Positions 1 through 7,563 of a stretch of DNA of 41,481 nt are shown here, piece by piece. The stretch is taken from assembly GCF_025960985.1 (NCBI RefSeq), contig NZ_JAOQMX010000040.1:1-41481 (forward strand). The letters run 5' to 3'. A model generated the notes under the pieces. The model searched no databases, was not told the DNA's origin, and was given only the letters and a program-made list of their open reading frames with translations. How positions within the stretch are numbered: the first letter of the stretch is position 1; each line of letters starts with the position of its first letter. The translations under genes and the position numbers were made by a program. The DNA is from Flavobacterium psychraerolatum. Lineage in GTDB: Bacteria > Bacteroidota > Bacteroidia > Flavobacteriales > Flavobacteriaceae.

Positions 1-21
1 ATTAGATTTAAATATAAGAAA

Positions 22-58
22 AAAGGAGTAGAAATCCATAGATATCTACTCCTTTTTA
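22..58. terminator. Bidirectional hairpin terminator
   Basis: Ten-base complementary arms (aggagtagaa-like and tctactcct) are flanked by A and T runs, so the hairpin could stop transcription in both directions. It lies downstream of the minus-strand DUF3078 gene. A second, weaker hairpin (agaaagac with ggtctttt, about 72-120) is closer to that gene's stop codon. Confidence 0.6.
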
Positions 59-134
59 TGTGTCAATTTATTAGAAAGACTTTTTCAGTGCCCTCGAAGA
101 TATCTAAAGGTCTTTTTTTATAATAAAACAATTC

Positions 135-1025
135 TTAGAACCCATAGTTTAAGCCTAGTCCAATTACTTGACGTGTTTGAAATCCTGCAAAGGTGTTGTC
201 ATCATAAATAGTTTGGTAAGCAAAATTGGTAGATAAGAACTTGTTGATTTTCATGTTTATATTCAACGTATAATCAATATCAACATTTTTTGGTCTGTCT
301 AAATAATTGGAATATAAATTCAAAATGTTTTCCACAGTTACATTTTCCGCAATTTTAAACTTGTAATATCCATTGATTGCAGTTCCAAATTCATAACGTG
401 TAGTTTGTCCTTGTAAAACACCAAAAGAAGATCCTAACAGTGTAAATTGACGATCTACAACTATCAATTTTGAAGATAAAGGGGCAAAGTTAAATTTTAA
501 ATTATCACTTTTTTTCCATAACATACCTGGTCCAAATTGAAAATAAGCAGGAGAAAAGAAGTGGGAAGTTCTAATCCCTGTAGTGGCATCAAATCCAGAG
601 TCAAATTGAGTTTTGAAGTTCAAAAAAGCAGAATAATACCAATATCCAGCAGCTTTTTTTCCTAATAATGTATTGTAAACTAATCTATCATCAGACTTCT
701 TCACATCATCACCTTTAATTTTGGTCAAACCATAACCAGCGATTACTTTGTTGTCCCAATTCCAACTATTTTTTTTATAATTAAAATCATAATTCAATCC
801 AATATTTCCAGAAACATTACTTTGACCACCGGCAGTCCAATTGGTAAAAGTTGCTTGATTGGCCAAAAAGGTAAAAATTCCTTTTGTAACCCATCCATTA
901 GGTTTTTCTACTATTAAATTTGCTGCTGCCTCTTCATTTTTTTTAAGCAATTCTTTTTCATTTGCTTGAGAGAACACACTGCTAAATGTTAATGCAAATA
1001 CAGCAGTAAGTAAAATCTTTTTCAT
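135..1025 (-). CDS. DUF3078 domain-containing outer-membrane protein
   Basis: A 296-residue protein with a typical signal peptide ending near FSQ (about residue 20) and an even spread of aromatic beta-strand-like segments, ending in an aromatic residue (GLNYGF) as outer-membrane beta-barrels do. The segment NWTAGGQSNVSGNIGLNY near residues 62-79 resembles the conserved core of flavobacterial DUF3078 proteins. The function of that family is not established; an outer-membrane location is inferred from sequence pattern only. The gene has its own promoter (1053-1082), so it is probably transcribed apart from the suf-linked genes upstream. Expression may be high, judging from the near-consensus promoter. 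Confidence 0.8.
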   Translation of the reverse strand: MKKILLTAVFALTFSSVFSQANEKELLKKNEEAAANLIVEKPNGWVTKGIFTFLANQATFTNWTAGGQSNVSGNIGLNYDFNYKKNSWNWDNKVIAGYGLTKIKGDDVKKSDDRLVYNTLLGKKAAGYWYYSAFLNFKTQFDSGFDATTGIRTSHFFSPAYFQFGPGMLWKKSDNLKFNFAPLSSKLIVVDRQFTLLGSSFGVLQGQTTRYEFGTAINGYYKFKIAENVTVENILNLYSNYLDRPKNVDIDYTLNINMKINKFLSTNFAYQTIYDDNTFAGFQTRQVIGLGLNYGF

Positions 1026-1052
1026 TTTGTTTTATTTATGATTTTTCATTTG

Positions 1053-1082
1053 CAAAGGTAATCATACAATTGACTTATGCAA
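1053..1082 (-). promoter_or_regulatory. Flavobacterial-type promoter for the DUF3078 gene
   Basis: Read on the minus strand, TTG (1080-1082) is followed after 19 nt by TACCTTTG (1053-1060). This fits the Bacteroidetes housekeeping consensus TTG-N17-23-TAnnTTTG. The start codon lies 27 nt downstream of the -7 box. Confidence 0.7.
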
Positions 1083-1115
1083 ATCATAATAAAAATTGAA
1101 TAAGAATGCTATTAC

Positions 1116-1631
1116 TTATAGGCTAGTTGTCTTTTTCTTGAATAAGGGTACGGCAGAACAAGCTTCGCCATACATGATGCTACGAGCATAAGGTTGTAAA
1201 TAGTGTGCTGCTAGTACATAAGCTCTTGTAGGTACTGGTTTTTTTGAACATCCTTTAATAATAACGGCTTTGTTTGTAAAAATAGAATAATCAATCTTTG
1301 GCAATATTTCCTCGTATAAAGATGCGTCCAAATCGGCTATGGTTCCATCTACAATTTTCTTTGCAAAAGGAGCGAGCTGAATAGCAACAAGAATAGATGC
1401 CCATGCAGGAACGATAGCGTCTGTACTACAATGAATTGCAACTAGTTGGTCTTGGTACTGTGTCCAATTGTAGTTTTTAAGGCTTTCTCTAAAGTCTTTT
1501 TCTCTTAATAGAAAACCTTCTATTAACCATTGTGAAATATCAATTTGCACACGTTGTCCTTTTGGATAGTAATCTTCCAAATCAAAAACCTCCAATTTGC
1601 TATCTGCTACTTTGTTGATTATTTCGTCCAT
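1116..1631 (-). CDS. DUF2480 family protein
   Basis: A 171-residue soluble protein resembling the DUF2480 family of Bacteroidetes. Recognisable stretches include DLEDYYPKGQRVQIDISQWL near residues 17-36, the NYNWTQYQDQLVAIHCSTDA segment and the C-terminal KGCSKKPVPTRAYVLAAHYL. It contains cysteines in HCST and KGCSKK, but no assigned activity is known to me. It lies 86 nt downstream of the SufT-like gene in the same direction as the suf genes; members of this family are often found next to suf genes, so a link to Fe-S assembly is an inference from context. Confidence 0.8.
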   Translation of the reverse strand: MDEIINKVADSKLEVFDLEDYYPKGQRVQIDISQWLIEGFLLREKDFRESLKNYNWTQYQDQLVAIHCSTDAIVPAWASILVAIQLAPFAKKIVDGTIADLDASLYEEILPKIDYSIFTNKAVIIKGCSKKPVPTRAYVLAAHYLQPYARSIMYGEACSAVPLFKKKTTSL

Positions 1632-1717
1632 TTTTTTGTTTTCAATTTTAGTAGTCAGTTGCCGTAAGCAGTACGAAGAGTAACTGCAAACGGTAACTGC
1701 AAACTGATTACTAATTC

Positions 1718-2041
1718 TTATAGCATTCCAAGTTCTAGTTTAGCTTCTTCGCTCATCAAGTCTTTGCTCCATGGTGGATCAAAAGTAATTTCTACTTCGG
1801 CATCCTTAATGTGCTCAATTGATTTTACTTTGTCTTCAACTTCTCTAGGTAAACTTTCTGCAACTGGGCAGTTTGGAGAAGTCAAAGTCATTAATATTTT
1901 TACTTCGAAATCGGTGTTTACCATTACATCGTATATTAATCCCAATTCGTAAATATCTACAGGAATCTCTGGATCATAGATGGTTTTTAATTTTTTTACG
2001 ATCGCTTCTCCTAATTCGTTGGTGTCTATTTGTTGTTCCAT
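1718..2041 (-). CDS. SufT/MIP18-like Fe-S assembly protein (DUF59)
   Basis: A 107-residue single-domain protein of the DUF59/MIP18 family. The diagnostic motif DPEIPVDIYELGLIYDV is at about residues 23-39, followed by LTSPNCPVAESLP with the conserved cysteine (about residue 58) and the C-terminal FDPPWSKDLMSEEAK. Family members act in maturation of iron-sulfur proteins, probably in cluster transfer or target delivery. The full-length protein is normal for a stand-alone family member. It belongs with sufE and sufS upstream on the same strand, although a GxxExxY gene with inverted-repeat flanks now separates it from sufE. Confidence 0.88.
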   Translation of the reverse strand: MEQQIDTNELGEAIVKKLKTIYDPEIPVDIYELGLIYDVMVNTDFEVKILMTLTSPNCPVAESLPREVEDKVKSIEHIKDAEVEITFDPPWSKDLMSEEAKLELGML

Positions 2042-2091
2042 TTTTATTTTATTTGTGTTTTTAAACCATATTAGAATTATATTTTCTTCTT

Positions 2092-2121
2092 AACCATATA
2101 AGAAATATAAGAACATATAAG
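2092..2121. repeat. Left 30-bp inverted repeat around the GxxExxY gene
   Basis: This AT-rich 30-mer beginning aaccatataagaaat matches the reverse complement of 2661-2690 at 28 of 30 positions. A partial third copy (aaaccatattag) is at about 2063-2074. The two arms frame the GxxExxY gene and lie between two suf-cluster genes. Confidence 0.75.
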
Positions 2122-2152
2122 TGTTTTTGCTTTTAAAGAGATATAAGCTTAT

Positions 2153-2566
2153 TTATTCCTCTTTTAGTGCACTATATCTATTATTGACATACGTTTTTTG
2201 ACCATGGTCAAAAATATTTGTAACATTAAAGTTAATCATTAATCCTATCGAAGAATCCAAAAGGTTCATGTATGACATTAATTTTGCAACATGAAACGGT
2301 ATAATTTTATCAGTTGCTTTTAGTTCAACTACTAGACAATTTTCGACAAATAAATCACATCTTAAATTGGATTCTAAACTTAAACCTTTGTAATCTATTG
2401 GAATTGTAAGTTCTGTCTGAAAATGTATTCCTCTTAGAGTTAATTCATGAATCATGCATTTGGGATAAATACTTTCTAGTAATCCAGGACCTAATTGTTT
2501 ATGGACTTCAATGGCTGCTCCATTTACAGTATAAACTAAATTCTTCAATGTTTTCTTAGTAACCAT
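2153..2566 (-). CDS. GxxExxY family protein (PD-(D/E)XK-like fold)
   Basis: A 137-residue protein with the family's signature G-LLESIY near residues 26-34 (GPGLLESIY), preceded by NGAAIEVHKQLGPG. The segment RCDLFVENCLVVELKA near residues 69-84 carries the D...ExK arrangement of PD-(D/E)XK nuclease-like folds. The family is common in Bacteroidetes and many environmental bacteria, with no firmly assigned function; nuclease activity is suggested by fold only. The gene interrupts an otherwise compact suf cluster and is framed by 30-bp inverted repeats (2092-2121, 2661-2690), so it is probably an acquired cassette. The C-terminus (FNVTNIFDHGQKTYVNN) resembles other members. Confidence 0.85.
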   Translation of the reverse strand: MVTKKTLKNLVYTVNGAAIEVHKQLGPGLLESIYPKCMIHELTLRGIHFQTELTIPIDYKGLSLESNLRCDLFVENCLVVELKATDKIIPFHVAKLMSYMNLLDSSIGLMINFNVTNIFDHGQKTYVNNRYSALKEE

Positions 2567-2660
2567 AATAGTAGTAGATGTTGATGATATTACTAAAGTA
2601 AGAATTTTTATGTAATTGAATTCCAGTCAATAACTTACATGTTCTTGATTAATGGCTTCT

Positions 2661-2690
2661 CTTAAATGTTCTTACATTTCTTATATGGTT
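2661..2690. repeat. Right 30-bp inverted repeat around the GxxExxY gene
   Basis: This arm is complementary to 2092-2121 with two mismatches in 30. It ends only about 20 nt from the sufE stop codon, so the repeat-bounded segment (about 600 bp) sits exactly in the intergenic space of the suf cluster. Confidence 0.75.
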
Positions 2691-2709
2691 TAAAGAAACT
2701 TACAAGTAT

Positions 2710-3129
2710 CTATTTCTTAGCATCAAATGCCAATGCATACATTTTTATATTCTTAATCATCGAAACCAGTCCGTTTGCACGAGTAGGTGAAAGGTGTTCT
2801 TTTAATCCGATTTTGTCAATAAAATCCATGTCGGCATTGAGGATGTCAATAGCAGATTGATTGGAGAATGTACGGATTAAAATGGCGATTATTCCTTTGG
2901 TCAAAATAGCATCGCTATCTGCTGTAAAGACCACTTTATCATGATTTTGTTCACCTTGCAACCACACTTTGGATTGACATCCTTTGATTAAATTGCTATC
3001 GTTTTTATTTTCTTCGGCAATTAGAGGTAATTTTTTCCCAAGGTCGATGATGTATTCATAACGTTCCATCCAATCATCAAACATTGAAAATTCATCTACG
3101 ATCTCGTCTTGTATTTCTTTAATTTTCAT
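2710..3129 (-). CDS. sufE: SufE family sulfur acceptor
   Basis: A 139-residue protein of the usual SufE length. It accepts sulfane sulfur from SufS through a conserved cysteine and enhances desulfurase activity. The motif LIKGCQSKVWL places that cysteine at residue 51. Other family features are the N-terminal DEFSMFDDWMERYEYIIDLG and the C-terminal GLKEHLSPTRANGLVSMI. Its start overlaps the end of the upstream small lipoprotein-like gene by 11 nt, which suggests translational coupling within the suf transcript that begins at sufS. Confidence 0.93.
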   Translation of the reverse strand: MKIKEIQDEIVDEFSMFDDWMERYEYIIDLGKKLPLIAEENKNDSNLIKGCQSKVWLQGEQNHDKVVFTADSDAILTKGIIAILIRTFSNQSAIDILNADMDFIDKIGLKEHLSPTRANGLVSMIKNIKMYALAFDAKK

Positions 3130-3568
3130 TGTCTTGTTTTGTAAATGAATTGATTTTATTTACTATTTCTTTTATCTCGGCTGGTGGGTAACCATGGTCA
3201 AAACTAGCCGACTGATATTCTTTTCCTCTGTAATTAATTTTTAAATTAGCGATAGCCGCTCCGTCATAAAATCGTTTTTCTGTAGGTGCTTTTAATGTCG
3301 AAAGTTCCTCTAGTTTTACTTTTTGGAATAATACTACTAATTCGTTCCAGTCATTTTCAGAGAGAATAATAGTCCTTGCTTTCTCATTGCCAGAACGATC
3401 ATTGGTAATAGAAATTAATTTGTTTTCTACTTTTATTTTCTGATAGAAGCCTCTTGTATTAGCAACATATTCAATTACAGTTTTTTTCAGGTCTTGCTCT
3501 TGCTGTGTACTATCTTGGCAACCTTTGGACATAAACAAACTGAATAATAATATCGCTAGTGTTTTCAT
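3119..3568 (-). CDS. Putative lipoprotein between sufS and sufE
   Basis: I do not recognise this 149-residue protein with certainty. It has a short hydrophobic N-terminus (MKTLAILLFSLFMSKGC) ending in a cysteine at residue 17. The residues before it (S-K-G) are not an ideal lipobox, so lipidation is likely but not certain. The rest looks like a small soluble beta-rich domain with motifs such as IILSENDWNELVVLF and YDGAAIANLKINYRGKEY. It lies 9 nt downstream of sufS and overlaps sufE by 11 nt, so it is co-transcribed with them. A surface or periplasmic protein inside a suf operon has no obvious role in cluster assembly. Confidence 0.7.
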   Translation of the reverse strand: MKTLAILLFSLFMSKGCQDSTQQEQDLKKTVIEYVANTRGFYQKIKVENKLISITNDRSGNEKARTIILSENDWNELVVLFQKVKLEELSTLKAPTEKRFYDGAAIANLKINYRGKEYQSASFDHGYPPAEIKEIVNKINSFTKQDNEN

Positions 3569-3577
3569 ATAAATTAA

Positions 3578-4792
3578 TTAAGACAACATGATTTGCGCTT
3601 TTTTTATGGCTGCTACTAGAATGTCAATTTCTTCTTTGGTATTGTAAAACGAAAATGAAGCACGAATCGTGCCTGGAATTCCGTAATAACTCATTATCGG
3701 TTGTGCGCAATGGTGACCGGTACGTACAGCAATTCCCAATTTATCAATAATAGTCCCAATGTCATAAGGATGAATTCCTTCAATGTTGAAAGAGATCACA
3801 GAGGTTTTGTTTTCAGATGTACCAAAAATACGTAGACCTTCTATTTCTAGGAGTTTCTCTGTTCCGTATTCTAGCAAAGCTAACTCTTGTTCTTGTATAT
3901 TGTCAAAACCAACTTCATTCATATAATCAATGGCAGTTCCTAAAACAATTCCACCAGCAATATTTGGTGTCCCTGCTTCAAATTTATGAGGCAATTCTGC
4001 ATAAGTTGTTTTTTCAAAAGAGACCTCTTTAATCATCTCACCACCACCTTGATAAGGAGGTAACTTATTCAGCCAAGCCTCTTTTCCGTATAGAATTCCT
4101 GTTCCTGTTGGGCCACACATTTTGTGACCAGAAAACACATAGAAATCACAATCCAAAGCTTGAACGTCCGGTTTTAAATGTGGTACTGCTTGCGCACCAT
4201 CAATTAATATTGCAGCTCCAACTTCATGTGCTTTTTGAATCATATACTCAATAGGGTTAATTGTTCCCAATGCATTTGATATATGATTTACGGTCACAAT
4301 TTTGGTTTTATCCGACAGTAAGGCATCGTATTCACTCATAATGAGTTCACCAGCCTCGTTCATCGGAATCACTTTGAGAGTTGCTCCTGTTTTTTCGCAA
4401 AGCATTTGCCAAGGTACAATATTGCTATGATGCTCTATTGATGAAACAAGCACTTCGTCACCTGGTTTTAAAATCGAGGCAAAACCATTGGTAATCAAAT
4501 TAATTCCAAAAGTAGTTCCCGAAGTAAATAAAACTTCGTGACTGTGCTTGGCATTTATATGGTTTTGTATTTTACTACGTGATTCCTCATACGCATCGGT
4601 AGCTAATTGACTTAGTGTGTGGACACCGCGGTGAATATTGGCATTGATTTCTTGATAATATTGGGCTATAGCATCAATTACCACTTGAGGTTTTTGTGAG
4701 GTAGCGCCGTTATCGAAGTATACTAAAGGTTTCCCGTTTACTTTTTGAGAGAGAATAGGAAAATCGGATCTTATTTTTTGAATGTCTAACAT
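3578..4792 (-). CDS. sufS: Cysteine desulfurase SufS
   Basis: A 404-residue PLP-dependent group II cysteine desulfurase that removes sulfur from L-cysteine for Fe-S assembly and passes it to SufE. The PLP lysine is in SGHKMCGPTGTGIL (K224), with HHSN near 121-124 and DGAQAVPH near 198-205. The catalytic cysteine is in VRTGHHCAQP (C362), as in the SufS subgroup. Length and motifs are complete. It is the first gene of the minus-strand cluster; a -7-like box TACTTTTG on that strand (4817-4824) lies 24 nt before the start. Confidence 0.96.
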   Translation of the reverse strand: MLDIQKIRSDFPILSQKVNGKPLVYFDNGATSQKPQVVIDAIAQYYQEINANIHRGVHTLSQLATDAYEESRSKIQNHINAKHSHEVLFTSGTTFGINLITNGFASILKPGDEVLVSSIEHHSNIVPWQMLCEKTGATLKVIPMNEAGELIMSEYDALLSDKTKIVTVNHISNALGTINPIEYMIQKAHEVGAAILIDGAQAVPHLKPDVQALDCDFYVFSGHKMCGPTGTGILYGKEAWLNKLPPYQGGGEMIKEVSFEKTTYAELPHKFEAGTPNIAGGIVLGTAIDYMNEVGFDNIQEQELALLEYGTEKLLEIEGLRIFGTSENKTSVISFNIEGIHPYDIGTIIDKLGIAVRTGHHCAQPIMSYYGIPGTIRASFSFYNTKEEIDILVAAIKKAQIMLS

Positions 4793-4816
4793 AGTTATTT
4801 AGAAAAAATCTAAATA

Positions 4817-4824
4817 CAAAAGTA
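4817..4824 (-). promoter_or_regulatory. Putative -7 box of the suf cluster
   Basis: The minus strand reads TACTTTTG, matching TAnnTTTG, 24 nt upstream of the sufS start. No TTG is seen at the usual -33 spacing, so this is a partial promoter match. Confidence 0.45.
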
Positions 4825-5020
4825 CTAAATCTAAATTGGATTTTATGGAAATTGGAAATTTTTTAGGATTTGTTAACGGGTAAATTTGGAATAAAATTAC
4901 GAATAGTTACTTTTTAGTATAAAGTTCCTTTTTTTTAAGTTTATCGTTAATGTAAAAGTCACAGAAGCTTGTTTAATTATGTATTTAATTCTTTAAATTG
5001 CAATCTAAAACTTCGGGAGT

Positions 5021-6364
5021 ATGAAAAAAATTTTTTCGTTTTTGGCTGTGACATCACTTGCAATTATTGGTTATTTTGGATGGAAAACCTATCCAAAAAT
5101 CGACTTGATTTCTGGATTTGCTGCCAAGAGTGTGGCTTCGGGGCATTTTATAGATCAACGTTCATTGGATGTTATCGAAGACCAAGACAACGATCTAAAA
5201 TTGGTTGATTGGGCTACAAATACCATCAATCAGACCGGTAAATTTGCTACAGCATCAGTGAAAGGTCTGAAAGAACGCAAAGCAATCTATCGTGAAGGGA
5301 TAGGAGTGACTTTGATTAATGATGATTTTGATATTTCAAAGCCATATTTAGTTCCAAAAAGGCTCAAAAGTAAAATGGGATTGTATCCTTACGGTGATAC
5401 AAAACCTAGTGATACACTATTTTCGAACGTAGATTATAATACTTTAAATGCAGCTGTAGTCAACGCTTTTGATGTATCGAATGAAAAAGTGAAGCGCAGT
5501 CGTGCCGTTGTTGTTATTTATAAGGATAGAATCATAGCCGAAAAATATGCACCTGGATTTACTGAAAGAAGTAAAATATTAGGTTGGTCTATGACCAAAA
5601 GTATTACAGGTGCTGTTTTTGGTGTTTTGACGCAACAAGGGAAATATGATATTTACAAACCAGCTCCGATTGAAGAGTGGCAGAAAGACGATCGCAAAAA
5701 GATAACGACCAATGATTTGCTCCACATGAATTCAGGTTTGGAATGGCTTGAGGAATATACTAGCATTTGTGATGCGACCAAAATGCTTTTTCAGGCGGAA
5801 GATATGGGGAGTGTGCAGTTAGAAAAGCCAGTTGCCTTCCAACCCAATACACATTGGAATTACTCTTCGGGAACAACAAATTTATTGTCTAAGATTTTAC
5901 GTGGACAGTTTAAGACCCACCAAGAGTATTTGGATTTTTGGTACACAAATCTGATTGATAAAATCGGCATGCGTTCGATGATTATCGAAACAGATATGAC
6001 AGGAAATTATGTAGGTTCTTCGTATGGATGGGCGACTGCGCGTGATTGGGGAAAATTTGGTTTGCTTTATCTGCATCAAGGAAATTGGAATGGTGAACAA
6101 ATACTATCACCAGAATGGGTAAAATATACAAGAACACCCACGGCGACTTCAAACGGGCGTTATGGAGCACAATTTTGGCTAAATGCTGGAGGTTATTTTC
6201 CAGATGTGCCGAGAGATATGTATTATTGCAGTGGTTTTCAGGGGCAAATGGTAGCAATAATTCCTTCTCGCGACATGGTGATCGTACACATGGGGCTTAA
6301 AGGGAATGAAAACGGTTTTGACTTTAATGGATTCTTGAAAGAAGTACTTGCAGCTGTGAAATAG
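5021..6364 (+). CDS. Serine hydrolase, beta-lactamase / NylB-like (family S12)
   Basis: A 447-residue serine hydrolase of the beta-lactamase superfamily resembling 6-aminohexanoate-dimer hydrolase and DD-peptidase relatives. The nucleophile motif SMTK gives S190 and K193. The second motif YSSG gives Y281 in HWNYSSGTTNLLS. The N-terminus (MKKIFSFLAVTSLAIIGYFGW) is a hydrophobic signal or anchor, so it probably acts in the periplasm. The substrate cannot be told from sequence: amides, esters and peptides are all used by relatives. It stands alone on the plus strand, divergent from the suf cluster, and is followed by a hairpin repeat element that can serve as its terminator. Confidence 0.85.
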   Translation: MKKIFSFLAVTSLAIIGYFGWKTYPKIDLISGFAAKSVASGHFIDQRSLDVIEDQDNDLKLVDWATNTINQTGKFATASVKGLKERKAIYREGIGVTLINDDFDISKPYLVPKRLKSKMGLYPYGDTKPSDTLFSNVDYNTLNAAVVNAFDVSNEKVKRSRAVVVIYKDRIIAEKYAPGFTERSKILGWSMTKSITGAVFGVLTQQGKYDIYKPAPIEEWQKDDRKKITTNDLLHMNSGLEWLEEYTSICDATKMLFQAEDMGSVQLEKPVAFQPNTHWNYSSGTTNLLSKILRGQFKTHQEYLDFWYTNLIDKIGMRSMIIETDMTGNYVGSSYGWATARDWGKFGLLYLHQGNWNGEQILSPEWVKYTRTPTATSNGRYGAQFWLNAGGYFPDVPRDMYYCSGFQGQMVAIIPSRDMVIVHMGLKGNENGFDFNGFLKEVLAAVK

Positions 6365-6390
6365 TACTTATGAAAATATATATGGTTAAT

Positions 6391-6464
6391 AGCCCTGATG
6401 GCAGCGGCATCCTTTTTTGTGGTTCTTTTTTTGAACCACAAAAAAGATACAGCGGACAGCAGGA
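6391..6464. repeat. Modular hairpin repeat, copy A (terminator-like)
   Basis: The 5' block agccctgatggcagcggc leads into atcctttttt, a GC-containing stem (gtggttc / gaaccac) and aaaaaagat, then the 3' block acagcggacagcagg. The stem with flanking T and A runs would make a strong intrinsic terminator for the serine hydrolase upstream and the convergent Gfo/Idh gene. The blocks align with copies B-D elsewhere in the window: GATnGnAGnGG before ATCC, and GAT...CG...AGC after the stem. Confidence 0.7.
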
Positions 6465-6516
6465 GGAGACTTGATCTGGAAAAGGATCGTGTGCTCCAAA
6501 AACTTTTAAACTATTT

Positions 6517-7557
6517 TTAGAATTCGATTCTTCTTTTTTCGGTGTTGCTTTTTATCGCAGCTTCGATAATTTTCATAACGTCGATACCTTCTTGAGCGGT
6601 AACGGGCTCGATGCTGTTGGTGGTAATCGATTGATACATGCCATCAAAATAATCGTAATAATTACCTTGTAGCGTTGGAATGTTTTTTCGAATGATTTCC
6701 CCATCAATTTCGGTGTGCAGCAATCCTTCAAGGTTAGTGTCTTCGGTTCCCCAAGTGGTCAAATTTGGTTTTTTACTAATTTTCAATTCATCTTCTTGTA
6801 CATCGCCACGAGCCTTAAAAAAGGAGCCTTTTTTACCTTGTAAAATATAAGACGGAATCATTTCGCGATTGAAGAAGCCCGCTTTCAAACGAACTCTAAA
6901 ATCGGGGTAAAACAAGCAAATATCCAGTGAATCATCAATAAGTGATTGCTCTCGTGTGATGCGTATGTCTGCATGTACGGCTTGGGGAAACCCAAACAAA
7001 AACAAAGCTTGGTCAATTAAATGAGGTCCAAGATCTTTCAAAATTCCGGAGCCGTCGTTCACAGATTCTTTATGTGCTTTTTGGCTCAATGTAGGTGTAT
7101 AGCGGTCAAAATGAAATTCAGCATCCACCAATTTACCAAGAACACCATCATCTTTGATTTTTTTGACGGTTTTGAAATCACTATCCCATCTTCGATTTTG
7201 AAAAACACAAAGTTTCAGTCCTTTTTCTATGGCCAAAGCTTTTAGTTCTTCTGCTTCGGCAACCGTTGTAGTAAATGCTTTTTCAACAATGGCATGTTTT
7301 CCTGCTAGCAAAACTTTTTTGGCGTACTCAAAATGGGTGTCGATTGGCGTATTTACAACGATAAGTTCGGCATCACTTGCAAGCACATCTTCAAGAGTTG
7401 GATAGCTTATGACCTCAGGATAGTCGGCTTGGATAAGTTTTTTGGAGCGTTCCCATGCGCCCAAAAGTTCAAAACCAGGATGTAATTCAAGAAATGGTGC
7501 ATGAAAAACTTTTCCAGACATTCCGTAGGATAGTAGCGCAGTTTTTATAGTTCGCAT
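6517..7557 (-). CDS. Gfo/Idh/MocA family oxidoreductase
   Basis: A 346-residue NAD(P)-dependent oxidoreductase. The N-terminal Rossmann half starts MRTIKTALLSYGMSGKVFHAPFL; the glycine motif is GMSGKVFHAP near residues 13-22. The C-terminal half contains SGILKDLGPHLIDQALFLFG near residues 170-189, typical of the family. The usual EKP motif reads VEKAF (near residue 92), with alanine for proline, as in the YdgJ/IolW-like subgroup with GxxxxVFHAP starts. The substrate is unknown, probably a sugar or inositol-like polyol. It follows the old-yellow-enzyme gene by 6 nt and is almost certainly co-transcribed with it. Confidence 0.9.
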   Translation of the reverse strand: MRTIKTALLSYGMSGKVFHAPFLELHPGFELLGAWERSKKLIQADYPEVISYPTLEDVLASDAELIVVNTPIDTHFEYAKKVLLAGKHAIVEKAFTTTVAEAEELKALAIEKGLKLCVFQNRRWDSDFKTVKKIKDDGVLGKLVDAEFHFDRYTPTLSQKAHKESVNDGSGILKDLGPHLIDQALFLFGFPQAVHADIRITREQSLIDDSLDICLFYPDFRVRLKAGFFNREMIPSYILQGKKGSFFKARGDVQEDELKISKKPNLTTWGTEDTNLEGLLHTEIDGEIIRKNIPTLQGNYYDYFDGMYQSITTNSIEPVTAQEGIDVMKIIEAAIKSNTEKRRIEF

Positions 7558-7563
7558 GGTTTA

